The notes below the pieces were generated by a model, which made no database searches, was not told where the DNA came from, and saw only the letters and a list, made by a program, of their open reading frames with translations. A stretch of 7,954 nt of DNA from the NCBI GenBank assembly GCA_028290765.1, contig JAQGJF010000156.1:1-7954 (forward strand), given 5' to 3'. Each line of letters opens with the position of its first letter. Position 1 is the first letter of the stretch. Made by a program: the position numbers and the translations under genes. Positions 1 to 6,934 of this stretch are shown here, piece after piece. The stretch comes from Tardiphaga sp. Lineage in GTDB: Bacteria; Pseudomonadota; Alphaproteobacteria; Rhizobiales; Xanthobacteraceae.

Positions 1-985
1 CAACAATGCTCGATCGCCGAACGTTGAAGATGTCATCGGCGCGCTCTGCAAGGCCTGCCACGGCGGCGCGGTCGTGGTAGCCGGCCGCGAACTCCCGCAG
101 CGGCTGAAAGAACTCCGGCGCAAGCAACAGCATGAACAAACCTCCGGATAGTCCGAAGGCGTTCAGTGTGGCGCCAAAGCTGATCCATCCCAACAGATAG
201 AAGCCGATATAAAGCGCGACCATTGCGATGCCGACGGTTGCAAATAATTCAAGCGCCGCAGATGACAGAAAGGCGATAGAAAGCACATCCATGGCGGAGC
301 GTCTCACGCGCTCACCGGAAGCCTCGATTGCAGCGGCGGCACGCTCTTCCGCGCCTAACAGACGGATGGTCGTCAGCCCGCGCAGGCGATCGAGCAGTAG
401 CCCGGTCAAGTTGCCCGCTTCGTCGAGTTGGCGGCGGCTGCGCTCCCTTGCCGTTGCCCCGATCAATGCCATGAAAACCGGGATCACCGGCCCAGTGACC
501 GCCAGCATCAACGCGACTGCCCAGCTGACCGGCAGAATCGCCACGAGAATTGCAGCCGGGACCACCGCCATCCTGAACCGGGCGATCTGGTACCTGACCA
601 GAAACGGGTCGATTGTCTCTACCTGATCGACGACAAGCGCCGCGATTTCGCCGGCCGGCGGCCGGGTGGCATCGAAAGGCGACCACGGCAGGAGGGCGTA
701 AATGAGCTTGTGTCGGAGATCCAGTTTTGCCGCCGCTGAAGTGCGAGCGCTCACCGCAAACGCTCCAGCGTCGGCGACCGTTCGTGCCACCAGCAGCAAC
801 ACGAATAGCGATGCGAGCATGATCGGCGCCAGTCCGGTCCGTTCGGCATCGGTACCGATGGAGACCGCCGCAACGATATCAGAGACGATCAGGGCTTGCG
901 GAATCCAGACCAGGTTTGCGGCAAGCGAGAGCGCCACCGCCACGAAGGGGGGGCGACAGGATAGTATCCCGAAACGATCCGTCAT
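1..985 (-). CDS. cydD: CydD, thiol reductant ABC exporter membrane/ATPase subunit (partial, 3' end missing)
   Basis: The visible 328 residues are the N-terminal membrane half of a fused membrane-ATPase ABC half-transporter. Hydrophobic stretches lie near residues 13-34, 53-70, 140-158, 160-176, 232-262 and 264-290. Residues 286-299 read LLLAPEFFQPLREF, followed by a YHDRA-type segment; this is a hallmark of CydD just before the ATPase domain. The ATPase domain (Walker A, signature, Walker B) would lie beyond the left edge; the family is about 550-600 residues long. CydD pairs with CydC to export glutathione/cysteine to the periplasm, which cytochrome bd assembly requires. The ATG at 985 is chosen because GGAG sits five bases upstream and the hydrophobic start follows directly. 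The gene lies 165 bases downstream of cydB on the same strand, so it may be cotranscribed or have its own promoter. CydC is the main alternative name, but the PEFFxPLR motif favours CydD. Confidence 0.9.
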   Translation of the reverse strand, partial: MTDRFGILSCRPPFVAVALSLAANLVWIPQALIVSDIVAAVSIGTDAERTGLAPIMLASLFVLLLVARTVADAGAFAVSARTSAAAKLDLRHKLIYALLPWSPFDATRPPAGEIAALVVDQVETIDPFLVRYQIARFRMAVVPAAILVAILPVSWAVALMLAVTGPVIPVFMALIGATARERSRRQLDEAGNLTGLLLDRLRGLTTIRLLGAEERAAAAIEASGERVRRSAMDVLSIAFLSSAALELFATVGIAMVALYIGFYLLGWISFGATLNAFGLSGGLFMLLLAPEFFQPLREFAAGYHDRAAVAGLAERADDIFNVRRSSIV

Positions 986-1150
986 AAGAACTCCGCTTTC
1001 GGAAGCCGAAAAAAGTCGGTTGCGGGCGAATGGTTGCGACGAAGGCCATAGGAGGGGCCCGTAGTACAGTGACCGCGAGAACCGGGTTCGCCCATTAAAT
1101 TGGAATTCAGGAAGCTAAATTCAGCTCTAACCGCGCCGCCTGCAGCAGCC
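986..1150 (-). other. cydB-cydD intergenic stretch
   Basis: These 165 bases separate two same-strand genes. They hold the octamer AATTTAAT on the minus strand (1101-1094) and a repeated AATTCAG on the plus strand (near 1104 and 1118). There is no U-tract terminator and no CydX/CydS-like small hydrophobic ORF. The only small ORF (1095-982, 37 codons, overlapping the cydD start) encodes a polar sequence without a membrane segment or a good ribosome site. The gap is larger than expected for tight translational coupling, so a secondary promoter for cydD is plausible. Confidence 0.5.
1094..1101 (-). promoter_or_regulatory. AATTTAAT octamer upstream of cydD
   Basis: On the minus strand the sequence is CCAATTTAATGGG, and 108 bases separate the octamer from the cydD ATG. 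The same octamer, in the direction of transcription, precedes three other genes here. The TTTAAT part resembles a -10 hexamer, but no convincing -35 lies at the usual distance, so the role is open. Confidence 0.35.
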
Positions 1151-2134
1151 TCAGTGCATCGGCGTCGCGCGAACCTTGCCCCTGAACACCCGATAGCTGA
1201 TAATCGTGTAGATGAGCATCAGCGGATAAACGAAGATCCCCTCGCCCCAGAACATGAATGCCAGACTGGAATGAGGTGCCGCGGCCTCTTCGACTGTCAT
1301 GACGTAGGGGATCATGTATGGCCAGAACGAGATTGCCAATGTCCCGAAGGCCGACAGAAAGATCAGTGCGACCATGTAGAATGGCAATCCGTCCCGATGG
1401 CGCTCAACGCTCACCGCAAGCACGATCGACGCCAAGGCAGCGACAGCAGGAAAGATAAAGAGATAGGGACGCTCAACCCATCGATGCATGATCTGAAGAT
1501 TTTCAGCCAGCGCAAAGGCAAAGACGACAACGAGGAAGGCGAGCAATCCGATCGAGAGATAGGGGACCTGGCGATAGGCGCCGGCCTTGACGTCCCCGTC
1601 GCATTTTCTGACCAGCCAACAGGCGCCAAGAAGTGCGTAGCCGAAGCACAGCCCGACACCGCAAAGTGCGGCGAACGGGCTGAACCAGCCAAACTCGCCG
1701 CCGCTGTATTGACCGTTAGTGATCGGCAAACCCTCGACCAGCGCACCAACGGTCATGACCTGGACGAAGGTCGCCACCAGCGAGCCGCCGAAAAAGCTCA
1801 GGTCCCAGATCCAGCGCATACGGTCCGCCTTGTAGCGAAACTCGAATGCCACACCGCGCAGGATCAGGCCGCACAGCATGAGCGCGACCGGAAGGTAGAA
1901 CGCGGACAGCAGCAAGGCATATACGGCCGGAAATGCCCCCCACAGGATAACCGCGGTTACGACCAGCCATGTTTCGTTACCGTCCCAGATGGGTGCGACA
2001 GCACTCCACATGGCGTGCCGTCTCGCTTCATCCCGTGTCAGCCCGAAGAGAATCCCGATGCCGAGATCGAAGCCGTCAAGCAACACATACAGCAGGATGC
2101 TGATGGCGAGCAGCGACACCCAATACGTGATCAT
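1151..2134 (-). CDS. cydB: Cytochrome bd-type quinol oxidase subunit II (CIO type)
   Basis: This is a 327-residue membrane protein of the CydB/CioB family, with about eight or nine hydrophobic segments along its length. It starts MITYWVSLL and carries DGFDLGIG (residues 20-27) and WDGNETW (50-56), the family's characteristic acidic motifs in and after the first helix. It partners CydA in the cytoplasmic membrane and is required for a stable, haem-loaded oxidase. Its length suits the CioB group (about 335) better than E. coli CydB (379). The ATG at 2134 lies two bases after the cydA stop codon (TAG, TC, ATG), so the two are surely translated together. The open frame continues upstream inside cydA in another frame, but that part has no CydB similarity and is a shadow. 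The protein ends at a TGA at 1153-1151. Confidence 0.97.
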   Translation of the reverse strand: MITYWVSLLAISILLYVLLDGFDLGIGILFGLTRDEARRHAMWSAVAPIWDGNETWLVVTAVILWGAFPAVYALLLSAFYLPVALMLCGLILRGVAFEFRYKADRMRWIWDLSFFGGSLVATFVQVMTVGALVEGLPITNGQYSGGEFGWFSPFAALCGVGLCFGYALLGACWLVRKCDGDVKAGAYRQVPYLSIGLLAFLVVVFAFALAENLQIMHRWVERPYLFIFPAVAALASIVLAVSVERHRDGLPFYMVALIFLSAFGTLAISFWPYMIPYVMTVEEAAAPHSSLAFMFWGEGIFVYPLMLIYTIISYRVFRGKVRATPMH

Positions 2135-2136
2135 GA

Positions 2137-3540
2137 CTATTCTCCAGCTTCCGCTAGCACCCTCGCATCTTCGCCGGCAAGCGAGAGTGGCCGGTTGGGC
2201 ACCGCCGCGAATGCCGGCTTCGTCATCGGCCGCACAAGACCCGTCCGCAGCAGCCGGTAGATATAGAAGATGCCGAATGAAAAAATGAACGTGTAGATGA
2301 TTACAAAGACCACGAGCGAGATCGCCGCGGTTCGTGCGGTCAGGAATGGTGTCATCGCATCGGCAGTCCGGAGCAAGCCGTAGATCGCCCACGGTTGCCG
2401 GCCAACCTCCGCCGTGAACCAGCCGGTCCAGGTGGCGATAAAGGGCAACGGGAAGCTGAGAAATGTCGCCCACAGGAACAGGCGGTTTCGACCAATCCGC
2501 CGCGTGAGACTGAGGTACGAGCCGATCAACGCGAGCGTCAGCATGATCAAACCGCACCCAACCATGATGCGAAAGGTAAAAAACGGAATCAACACCGGAG
2601 GCCAGTCTTTCCGCGGGAAGCTGGTCAGCCCGACTTCCTTGGAATCAAGGCTCATGCTTCCGATCAGGCTGCCAAGAACGGGTATCGAGATCGCATACTT
2701 GTTGCGCGCCGACGCGGCGTCGGGAATTCCAATCAGGACTTCGCTTGCGGGCTGCTCGTCATGCCAGCGCCCCTCGATGGCCGCGAATTTTGCCGGCTGG
2801 TAATCATGAACAACGTCGCCGGCGAGGTGTCCAAACAGGATTTGAACGGGCACCAGCACAGTTGCCAGGCAAAGGCCCATCCGAAGCATGATATGCGCTT
2901 CGGCGATAAACTTTCCGCGCAGCAGATACCACGCACCGGTCGCGGCGACGCAGAACGCTCCGGTCAGGTACGCCGCCAGCAGCATGTGCGGGAACCGCGC
3001 CCATACGACCGGACTGAAGATGATTCTGGTCCAATCATCCGGGACGTACATGCCTTTTTGCAGCGCAAATCCCACCGGGGCCTGCATCCAGCTGTTGTTG
3101 ACCATGATCCAGAACGCGGAGAACGTCGTTCCCAGGGCGACCATTGCGGTTGAAAACAGATAGAACCACGGAGCCACGCGAGATCGGCCAAAAATGAGGA
3201 CGCCAAAAAAGGTCGCCTCGAGCATGAAGGCCGTGAACGTTTCATACGAGAGCAGTGGCCCCTGAATAGGTCCGGACATCCTCGATAGCACGCTCCAGTT
3301 CATGCCGAACTGAAATGCCATCACAATGCCGGAAACGACGCCAAGTCCGAACGCCACGCCAAATATCTTGAGCCAGAAGTCGAACAGCGCGCGGTAGGCC
3401 CGGCAGCCGGTGCTCAGATGCAGCGCTTCCAGCACTGTCAGCCAGGCTGCCAGGCCGATGGTGAATGTCGGAAAGATGATGTGAAATGAGATAGTGAATG
3501 CGAATTGAATTCGCGACAGGAGAAGCGCTGTCATATCCAT
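2137..3540 (-). CDS. cydA: Cytochrome bd-type quinol oxidase subunit I (cyanide-insensitive CIO type)
   Basis: This 467-residue protein binds the haems and quinol and reduces O2 to water at the membrane. Family residues (E. coli numbering in brackets) are present: H20 (H19), E100 and E108 (E99, E107), H185 (H186), K251 and E256 of the Q-loop (K252, E257), R324 and M326 in FRIM (R391, M393), and E378 in AEVGRQPW (E445). The Q-loop is roughly 65 residues shorter than in E. coli CydA (522 residues), which places it with CioA-type oxidases; cioA is an equally valid symbol. The start at 3540 (MDMTALLLS) is chosen because AGGA lies nine bases upstream and it aligns with the family N-terminus; ten codons of open frame before it are not needed. 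ATG 3534 is an alternative. It heads the cydA-cydB(-cydD) cluster and is divergent from the bicupin gene. Confidence 0.97.
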   Translation of the reverse strand: MDMTALLLSRIQFAFTISFHIIFPTFTIGLAAWLTVLEALHLSTGCRAYRALFDFWLKIFGVAFGLGVVSGIVMAFQFGMNWSVLSRMSGPIQGPLLSYETFTAFMLEATFFGVLIFGRSRVAPWFYLFSTAMVALGTTFSAFWIMVNNSWMQAPVGFALQKGMYVPDDWTRIIFSPVVWARFPHMLLAAYLTGAFCVAATGAWYLLRGKFIAEAHIMLRMGLCLATVLVPVQILFGHLAGDVVHDYQPAKFAAIEGRWHDEQPASEVLIGIPDAASARNKYAISIPVLGSLIGSMSLDSKEVGLTSFPRKDWPPVLIPFFTFRIMVGCGLIMLTLALIGSYLSLTRRIGRNRLFLWATFLSFPLPFIATWTGWFTAEVGRQPWAIYGLLRTADAMTPFLTARTAAISLVVFVIIYTFIFSFGIFYIYRLLRTGLVRPMTKPAFAAVPNRPLSLAGEDARVLAEAGE

Positions 3541-3653
3541 TGCAATTGTCCTGCCCTGGGCTCGTCGCAATAACCGGATGCCTTGGACTCCTCGGGTCGA
3601 TGATGGAGAACGAAGGCAACGGGCTGAAGGTAGTAGAGGGAAAACGGAGGACT

Positions 3654-3684
3654 ATTAAATTCGCCGTTAGCCTTTAAGGCTCAA
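3654..3684 (-). promoter_or_regulatory. Candidate cydA promoter (TTGAGC, 19 bases, TTTAAT)
   Basis: Reading leftwards, TTGAGC (3684-3679) is followed 19 bases later by TTTAAT (3659-3654), part of the AATTTAAT octamer. Spacing is two bases longer than ideal for a sigma-70 promoter. Transcription would begin about 105 bases before the cydA ATG. The -35-like hexamer straddles the junction of two dyads, which would suit repression or activation at this point. Confidence 0.35.
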
Positions 3685-3693
3685 ACCGGATTG
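3669..3693. repeat. Two abutting dyad-symmetric elements upstream of cydA
   Basis: AGCCTT-T-AAGGCT (3669-3681) is a perfect 6-bp dyad with a one-base centre. It abuts CAA-A-CCGG-A-TTG (3682-3693), symmetric except for one central base in each arm. Both overlap the candidate cydA -35 region. They look like possible operator half-sites, but I do not recognise a regulator for either. Confidence 0.45.
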
Positions 3694-3884
3694 GTCGTTC
3701 GATCCTGTGTTTTCGACAAGCGAATCGAGTGAAGCATCGAGCGGAAGTCGCCCTTCTGTTCTCGTCAAGATTTTCATCGCAAAAACGTTGCGCTCCGACG
3801 TGCGTGAGTCAGCGCGCATCCGATTGGAGAAAAGGCGGCGATCGCGGAGTGCGTGACAGCATCCGGCGCGCAACTTTAAACCTC

Positions 3885-3892
3885 AATTTAAT
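3885..3892 (+). promoter_or_regulatory. AATTTAAT octamer upstream of the bicupin gene
   Basis: The context is TCAATTTAATGGCG, with 67 bases between the octamer and the bicupin ATG. It is followed at once by a G/C-rich inverted repeat. No -35 hexamer is evident at 16-19 bases upstream. Confidence 0.35.
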
Positions 3893-3913
3893 GGCGCGCG
3901 AAAAGCTCGCGCC
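3893..3913 (+). other. Small G/C hairpin in the bicupin leader
   Basis: GGCGCG (3893-3898) and CGCGCC (3908-3913) form a 6-bp stem with a nine-base loop, immediately after the AATTTAAT octamer. It could be a 5' leader stem-loop or an operator. No U-tract follows, so it is not a simple terminator. Confidence 0.35.
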
Positions 3914-3959
3914 TATCCTCCACGAGGCAAATTCATCCGTGGATCAGGAGCGATAACCG

Positions 3960-5228
3960 ATGTTCACGAGACGAGATATGTTGGCGGCGACAGCCGTAGG
4001 CGGGGCAATGACGGCTGCGACGATGACCACGGCGAATGCCGCTCCGGTGAAGAGTGATATCACCTTCGGCAATCCGAACGATCCGCCGCAGGGCGCCATC
4101 AACGCCAAGAATCCAAGGAGCATCAGCGATCCCGGTCCGCAGAATCCGGCAATCAGGGACCAGTTTCCGGGGGCATTTTCACCGCCGGCGACCGATGTCG
4201 GCAGCATGCCGCTGAGCTGGGCGTCATTCAACAACGCGCCGCGGCGCATTCAAAACGGCGGCTGGGCGCGTCAGGTAACACAGGATTCCTTTGCGGTTGC
4301 AGACACCATCTCCGGCGTCAACATGCGGCTGACGTCCGGCGGCATCCGGGAGATGCACTGGCACCAGTTTGCAGAGTGGGCCTACATGACCTACGGCACT
4401 TGCCGGATCACCACTCTCGACGAATTGGGTCGACCCTATATCGCTGATGTGAAAGAAGGCGACCTTGGGTATGTCCCCGCCGGCGTGCCGCAGTCGCTGC
4501 AGGGGCTCGGCCCGGATGGCTGCGAGTTCCTTATCTGTTTCGATGAGGGCAAGGCCTCTGAGTTCACCACGCTCCTGGTGTCGGAATGGTTCACGCATAC
4601 GCCGCCGGATATCCTCGCCCAGAACTTCGGTGTTCCGACCGAGACGTTCCAGGATATTCCGCTGCGCGACCTCTACATCTTCCAGGGCAAGTTACCCGGC
4701 GATCTCGCCGCGGACCGCCAGGCGGTGAGCGGCAACGGCGTGCCGCCGCACCCGTTCACCTTCACGCTCGGATCGGGACCCGCGGCGCGCGAGACAAAGG
4801 GCGGCTCGGTACGGATCGCCGACAGCCGCAACTTCACCGTTGCCACGACAGTCGCTGCCGCGCTGGTAACGGTGCATCCCGGCGGCTTGCGGGATATGCA
4901 CTGGCACCCCAACGCTGACGAATGGCAGTACTGGATCAAGGGCAAAGGGCAAATGACGGTCTTCAACACCGGCCCGAACGCTGTGACTATGGACTTCAAC
5001 GCGGGCGACATCGGCTACGTCAAGAGGAACCTCGGGCATTATATCAAGAACACGGGCGACACTGACCTGCAGTTCCTCGAAGTGTTCAGAAGTCCTTATT
5101 TCGCGGACGTCTCCCTGTCCGATTGGATCTCCCGCACGCCGCCGGCAATGGTTGCCCAGCACCTGAACGTAAGCGAGGCTACAATCGCTAAGTTCCCCAA
5201 GAGCAAGCCGGAGGTCATGCCGGAATGA
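3960..5228 (+). CDS. Tat-exported oxalate decarboxylase family bicupin, atypical N-terminal metal site
   Basis: This 422-residue protein begins with a twin-arginine signal (TRRDML, residues 3-8) and a hydrophobic stretch ending near TANA-AP (27/28), so it should fold with metal in the cytoplasm and act in the periplasm. Two cupin domains follow. Domain I has R130 and HWHQFAE (H133, H135, E139), but the fourth ligand is Q178 (codon CAG, 4491-4493), where B. subtilis OxdC has H140. The usual Trp in the preceding DLWYFP is G170. E201, in a lid-like SEFTT, matches OxdC E162. Domain II is complete: H314, H316, E321, H360, with R311. Known OxdC turns oxalate into formate and CO2 using Mn; catalysis is assigned mainly to domain I, so the substrate and even activity are uncertain here. 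AGGAG lies nine bases before the ATG. An exported cupin of changed specificity is the alternative. Confidence 0.93.
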   Translation: MFTRRDMLAATAVGGAMTAATMTTANAAPVKSDITFGNPNDPPQGAINAKNPRSISDPGPQNPAIRDQFPGAFSPPATDVGSMPLSWASFNNAPRRIQNGGWARQVTQDSFAVADTISGVNMRLTSGGIREMHWHQFAEWAYMTYGTCRITTLDELGRPYIADVKEGDLGYVPAGVPQSLQGLGPDGCEFLICFDEGKASEFTTLLVSEWFTHTPPDILAQNFGVPTETFQDIPLRDLYIFQGKLPGDLAADRQAVSGNGVPPHPFTFTLGSGPAARETKGGSVRIADSRNFTVATTVAAALVTVHPGGLRDMHWHPNADEWQYWIKGKGQMTVFNTGPNAVTMDFNAGDIGYVKRNLGHYIKNTGDTDLQFLEVFRSPYFADVSLSDWISRTPPAMVAQHLNVSEATIAKFPKSKPEVMPE

Positions 5229-5625
5229 TCGAATCGGGGCGCTTGTGGCTCTTGCCGAAATCGTCTGCGCCGTCACTTGATCGAATTCAGCCGGATTGAC
5301 GGCGTGGATTGCAGCAGCACCGCGACACCCATTATGGTCACCCCTCCGGACGACACCCGGCCGTAAGCCGGAAGTCCTCCAGCGGACAGCAGGACGACAT
5401 CCGGGCCGTAAGCCTGATGTCTCCTGCAGACGGCCTCACTGCCTTGGCGAACACGCAGCAGCCCTGGACGAACACGAATTGCGAGATACTCTTCCAGCAT
5501 CGCCTTGAAGTCCGGCCTTGGTGGCAATAGGCACGCCCGGGCGCAGCCGCCCTTCGCCGCCTTGCCAACAATCTCCTCTGAGCGACCTTAAATGCCTACT
5601 GGTCGGGAGTGCGGACAGCCCCACG
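5229..5625. other. Convergent intergenic region
   Basis: These 397 bases lie between two converging genes. They contain the tandem hairpins at 5348-5435 and an inverted repeat CGACC/GGTCG (5583-5604, 12-13-base loop) near the end of the dehydrogenase gene. No classical terminator with a U-tract is visible for either gene. Open frames on the minus strand (for example 5527-5273, 5571-5338, 5624-5436) overlap one another in different frames and match no family I recognise. The stretch may be a decayed gene or repetitive element. Confidence 0.55.
5348..5435. repeat. Tandem pair of about 44-base hairpin units with a shared CGTAA loop
   Basis: Both units start GGACGACA (5348 and 5392) and share CCGTAAGCC. 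Unit 1 folds as CCGGC-CGTAA-GCCGG (5357-5371) with an outer GGAC/GTCC (5348-5351, 5374-5377). Unit 2 folds as GACAT, bulged C, CGGGC-CGTAA-GCCTG-ATGTC (5396-5421). The stems differ in sequence but stay paired (allowing one G-T), while the loop is unchanged. This is what a REP-like palindromic element or a paired bidirectional terminator would look like. Confidence 0.6.
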
Positions 5626-6642
5626 TCAACTGGCCGCTTCCGGGGGCATGGCGTGAAGTCCCGCCTCCTCCGCGGCTATCAAGCCGAGCGCGGTCCAGTC
5701 GAGTTCGGCGTGGCCGCGTGCAATGCCGGTGACCAGCCGATCCCGGACCACGCTCACCGATGGCATCGGAGCGCCTACGTTTTCTGCCTCGGCCAGCGCC
5801 AGGCGCACGTCCTTGAGCACAAGGGGCAGAACGAAACCCGGCGCATAGGACTGCCTGGCGATCTTGTCGCCGTATATCTTGTGCGCGCGTCCGCCGAACA
5901 TGGTGCTTGTCATGATGTCGATGAAAGGCTGCGGATCCAGTCCGTGCTTTCGGAGCACGGCAACGACTTCACCAAGCATCTCAAGGGCCGTCGCGCTCAT
6001 CATGTTGCCGAGCAGTTTGACCAGGTTCGCGTCTCCCGGGCTGGTACCAACGACGAACGTCCGCTGTCCAAGACCGTCGAGGATGGGCTGGCAGCGATGG
6101 ATGTCGTCCGGGAAGCCGGCGGCGACGATGAAAAGCTGGCGTGCTCTGGCAGCGTCCGGATTCCCGAACACCGGCGCGGCGACGTAGCCCTGGCCGTTCC
6201 GCGCATGTTCGCCGGCGACGAGTGACGCCGTCGCGGTGCTGATCGTGCTCATCGACAAATGGATCGCGTCGGGCATCAGCCCCGAGGCGAGACCGTCGAA
6301 GCTGCCGTCTTTGCGACCGAGTACAATCTCGCGCACGGCGTCGTCGTCCGGCAACATGCTGATGACGAGTTCGCAGTCGAGCAGGTCGACGATGTCGGTT
6401 GTGGGATTGAGGCCGAGCGCCACGAGTTCGCCGATGTGATCGGGGCGGCGGACATAGGCGATCACCCGGCGCCCGGCGGCCGCGAGGTTGGCGGCCATCG
6501 CCGTTCCCATGCGACCAAGGCCGATAAAGCCGATCTCGCCGGGCGGGCGGAAAGTTGTTTCAGAACCGTATCGGCGCCTGCGGGTAGAATTTCCGGGTGC
6601 ACTTGTGGAGGAGAGAAGAGGACGTGGCTCGTGTTTGGACAT
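5626..6642 (-). CDS. NAD(P)-binding beta-hydroxyacid dehydrogenase-like protein
   Basis: This 338-residue cytoplasmic oxidoreductase belongs to the 3-hydroxyisobutyrate dehydrogenase / 6-phosphogluconate dehydrogenase-like superfamily. The Rossmann motif GFIGLGRMGTAMAANL is at residues 38-53. The second-strand end RR (65-66) hints at NADP, though this is not decisive. The active-site Lys pattern K209-xxx-N213 sits in DANLVKLLGN. The substrate-site motif reads APVFGN (156-161), not the classical APVSGG, so the usual Ser is Phe; the substrate is therefore not predictable. Family members are about 290-300 residues long; the first 35 residues here are an extra, Ser/Arg-rich, probably disordered tail (RRRR at 21-24). 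The start at 6642 is set by AGGAG six bases upstream; 22 more open codons before it lack such a site. The gene is transcribed alone, convergent with the bicupin. Confidence 0.9.
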   Translation of the reverse strand: MSKHEPRPLLSSTSAPGNSTRRRRYGSETTFRPPGEIGFIGLGRMGTAMAANLAAAGRRVIAYVRRPDHIGELVALGLNPTTDIVDLLDCELVISMLPDDDAVREIVLGRKDGSFDGLASGLMPDAIHLSMSTISTATASLVAGEHARNGQGYVAAPVFGNPDAARARQLFIVAAGFPDDIHRCQPILDGLGQRTFVVGTSPGDANLVKLLGNMMSATALEMLGEVVAVLRKHGLDPQPFIDIMTSTMFGGRAHKIYGDKIARQSYAPGFVLPLVLKDVRLALAEAENVGAPMPSVSVVRDRLVTGIARGHAELDWTALGLIAAEEAGLHAMPPEAAS

Positions 6643-6934
6643 TGGGAACTCCTGGCCGAACGCACCGCACCGTTTGATGCGAAGCTTGCGACGGACGTTT
6701 CCCACCATCTAGTGACGAACAGAGGTTGCGTTTGCTCCGGCTTGCCGGGCTTTAACCGGCTTTGCTCAAATATCTTTCTCGCACTCCGCCAAGCGCTCGC
6801 GCATGCCCCTGGAATGAAATCCAATTTAATGATCTGAACCGCAATTTAGTCGTGCGCTGAAATCCATGTGCTTACTCTCGACAAAGACACGATTGCTACC
6901 GGCACCTTTGAATCTTGAGACAGGAGACTGCGCA
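6643..6934. promoter_or_regulatory. Divergent leader region between the dehydrogenase and the small-peptide operon
   Basis: The 292 bases include GCCGG/CCGGC repeats (about 6747-6763) able to form a 5-bp stem with a 7-base loop, and two related A/T words: CCAATTTAAT (6821-6830) and GCAATTTAG (about 6841-6849). No clear -35/-10 pair for either direction was found. The ribosome site AGGAG (6922-6926) serves the gene starting at 6935. Confidence 0.5.
6823..6830 (+). promoter_or_regulatory. AATTTAAT octamer upstream of the small-peptide operon
   Basis: The context is CCAATTTAATGATC, with 104 bases between the octamer and the ATG at 6935. This is the fourth copy in the window, again on the strand of the downstream gene. 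Confidence 0.35.

Larger units (their letters stand above)
3541..3959. promoter_or_regulatory. Divergent control region between cydA and the bicupin gene
   Basis: This 419-base stretch carries the 5' leaders of both divergent genes. It contains an A/T octamer pointing each way (3661-3654 minus, 3885-3892 plus), two abutting dyads (3669-3693) and a G/C hairpin (3893-3913). I looked for an FNR/FixK box (TTGAT-N4-ATCAA), expected for an oxygen-responsive oxidase, and found none on either strand. Short open frames on both strands (3873-3667 and 3729-3956) lack ribosome sites and recognisable motifs and are not called as genes. Confidence 0.7.

Noticed and set aside
982..1095. 37-codon minus-strand ORF between cydB and cydD, a possible CydX
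   Set aside because: The product is polar, with no membrane helix, and there is no ribosome site; CydX proteins are short and hydrophobic.
1100..2260. Long plus-strand frame antisense to cydB
   Set aside because: Composition is Asp/Glu/Gln/Arg-rich as expected from antisense of a GC-rich membrane gene; no motif or ribosome site.
1151..2557. Long upstream extension of the cydB frame
   Set aside because: The extra 141 codons lie inside cydA in another frame; the CydB family start is at 2134, two bases after the cydA stop.
3667..3873. Minus-strand small ORF upstream of cydA as a leader gene
   Set aside because: It starts with TTG without a ribosome site, contains no motif, and ends inside the dyad; the plus-strand frame at 3729-3956 is equally unsupported.
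3541..3959. FNR/FixK or EcfG-type promoter
   Set aside because: No TTGAT-N4-ATCAA palindrome and no GGAAC-N16/17-CGTT pair on either strand.
5348..5435. CRISPR array
   Set aside because: Only two imperfect adjacent units, no spacers, no cas genes.
5273..5624. Minus-strand frames in the convergent gap as a degraded gene
   Set aside because: Three overlapping frames in different phases, none matching a known family; described as a gap instead.
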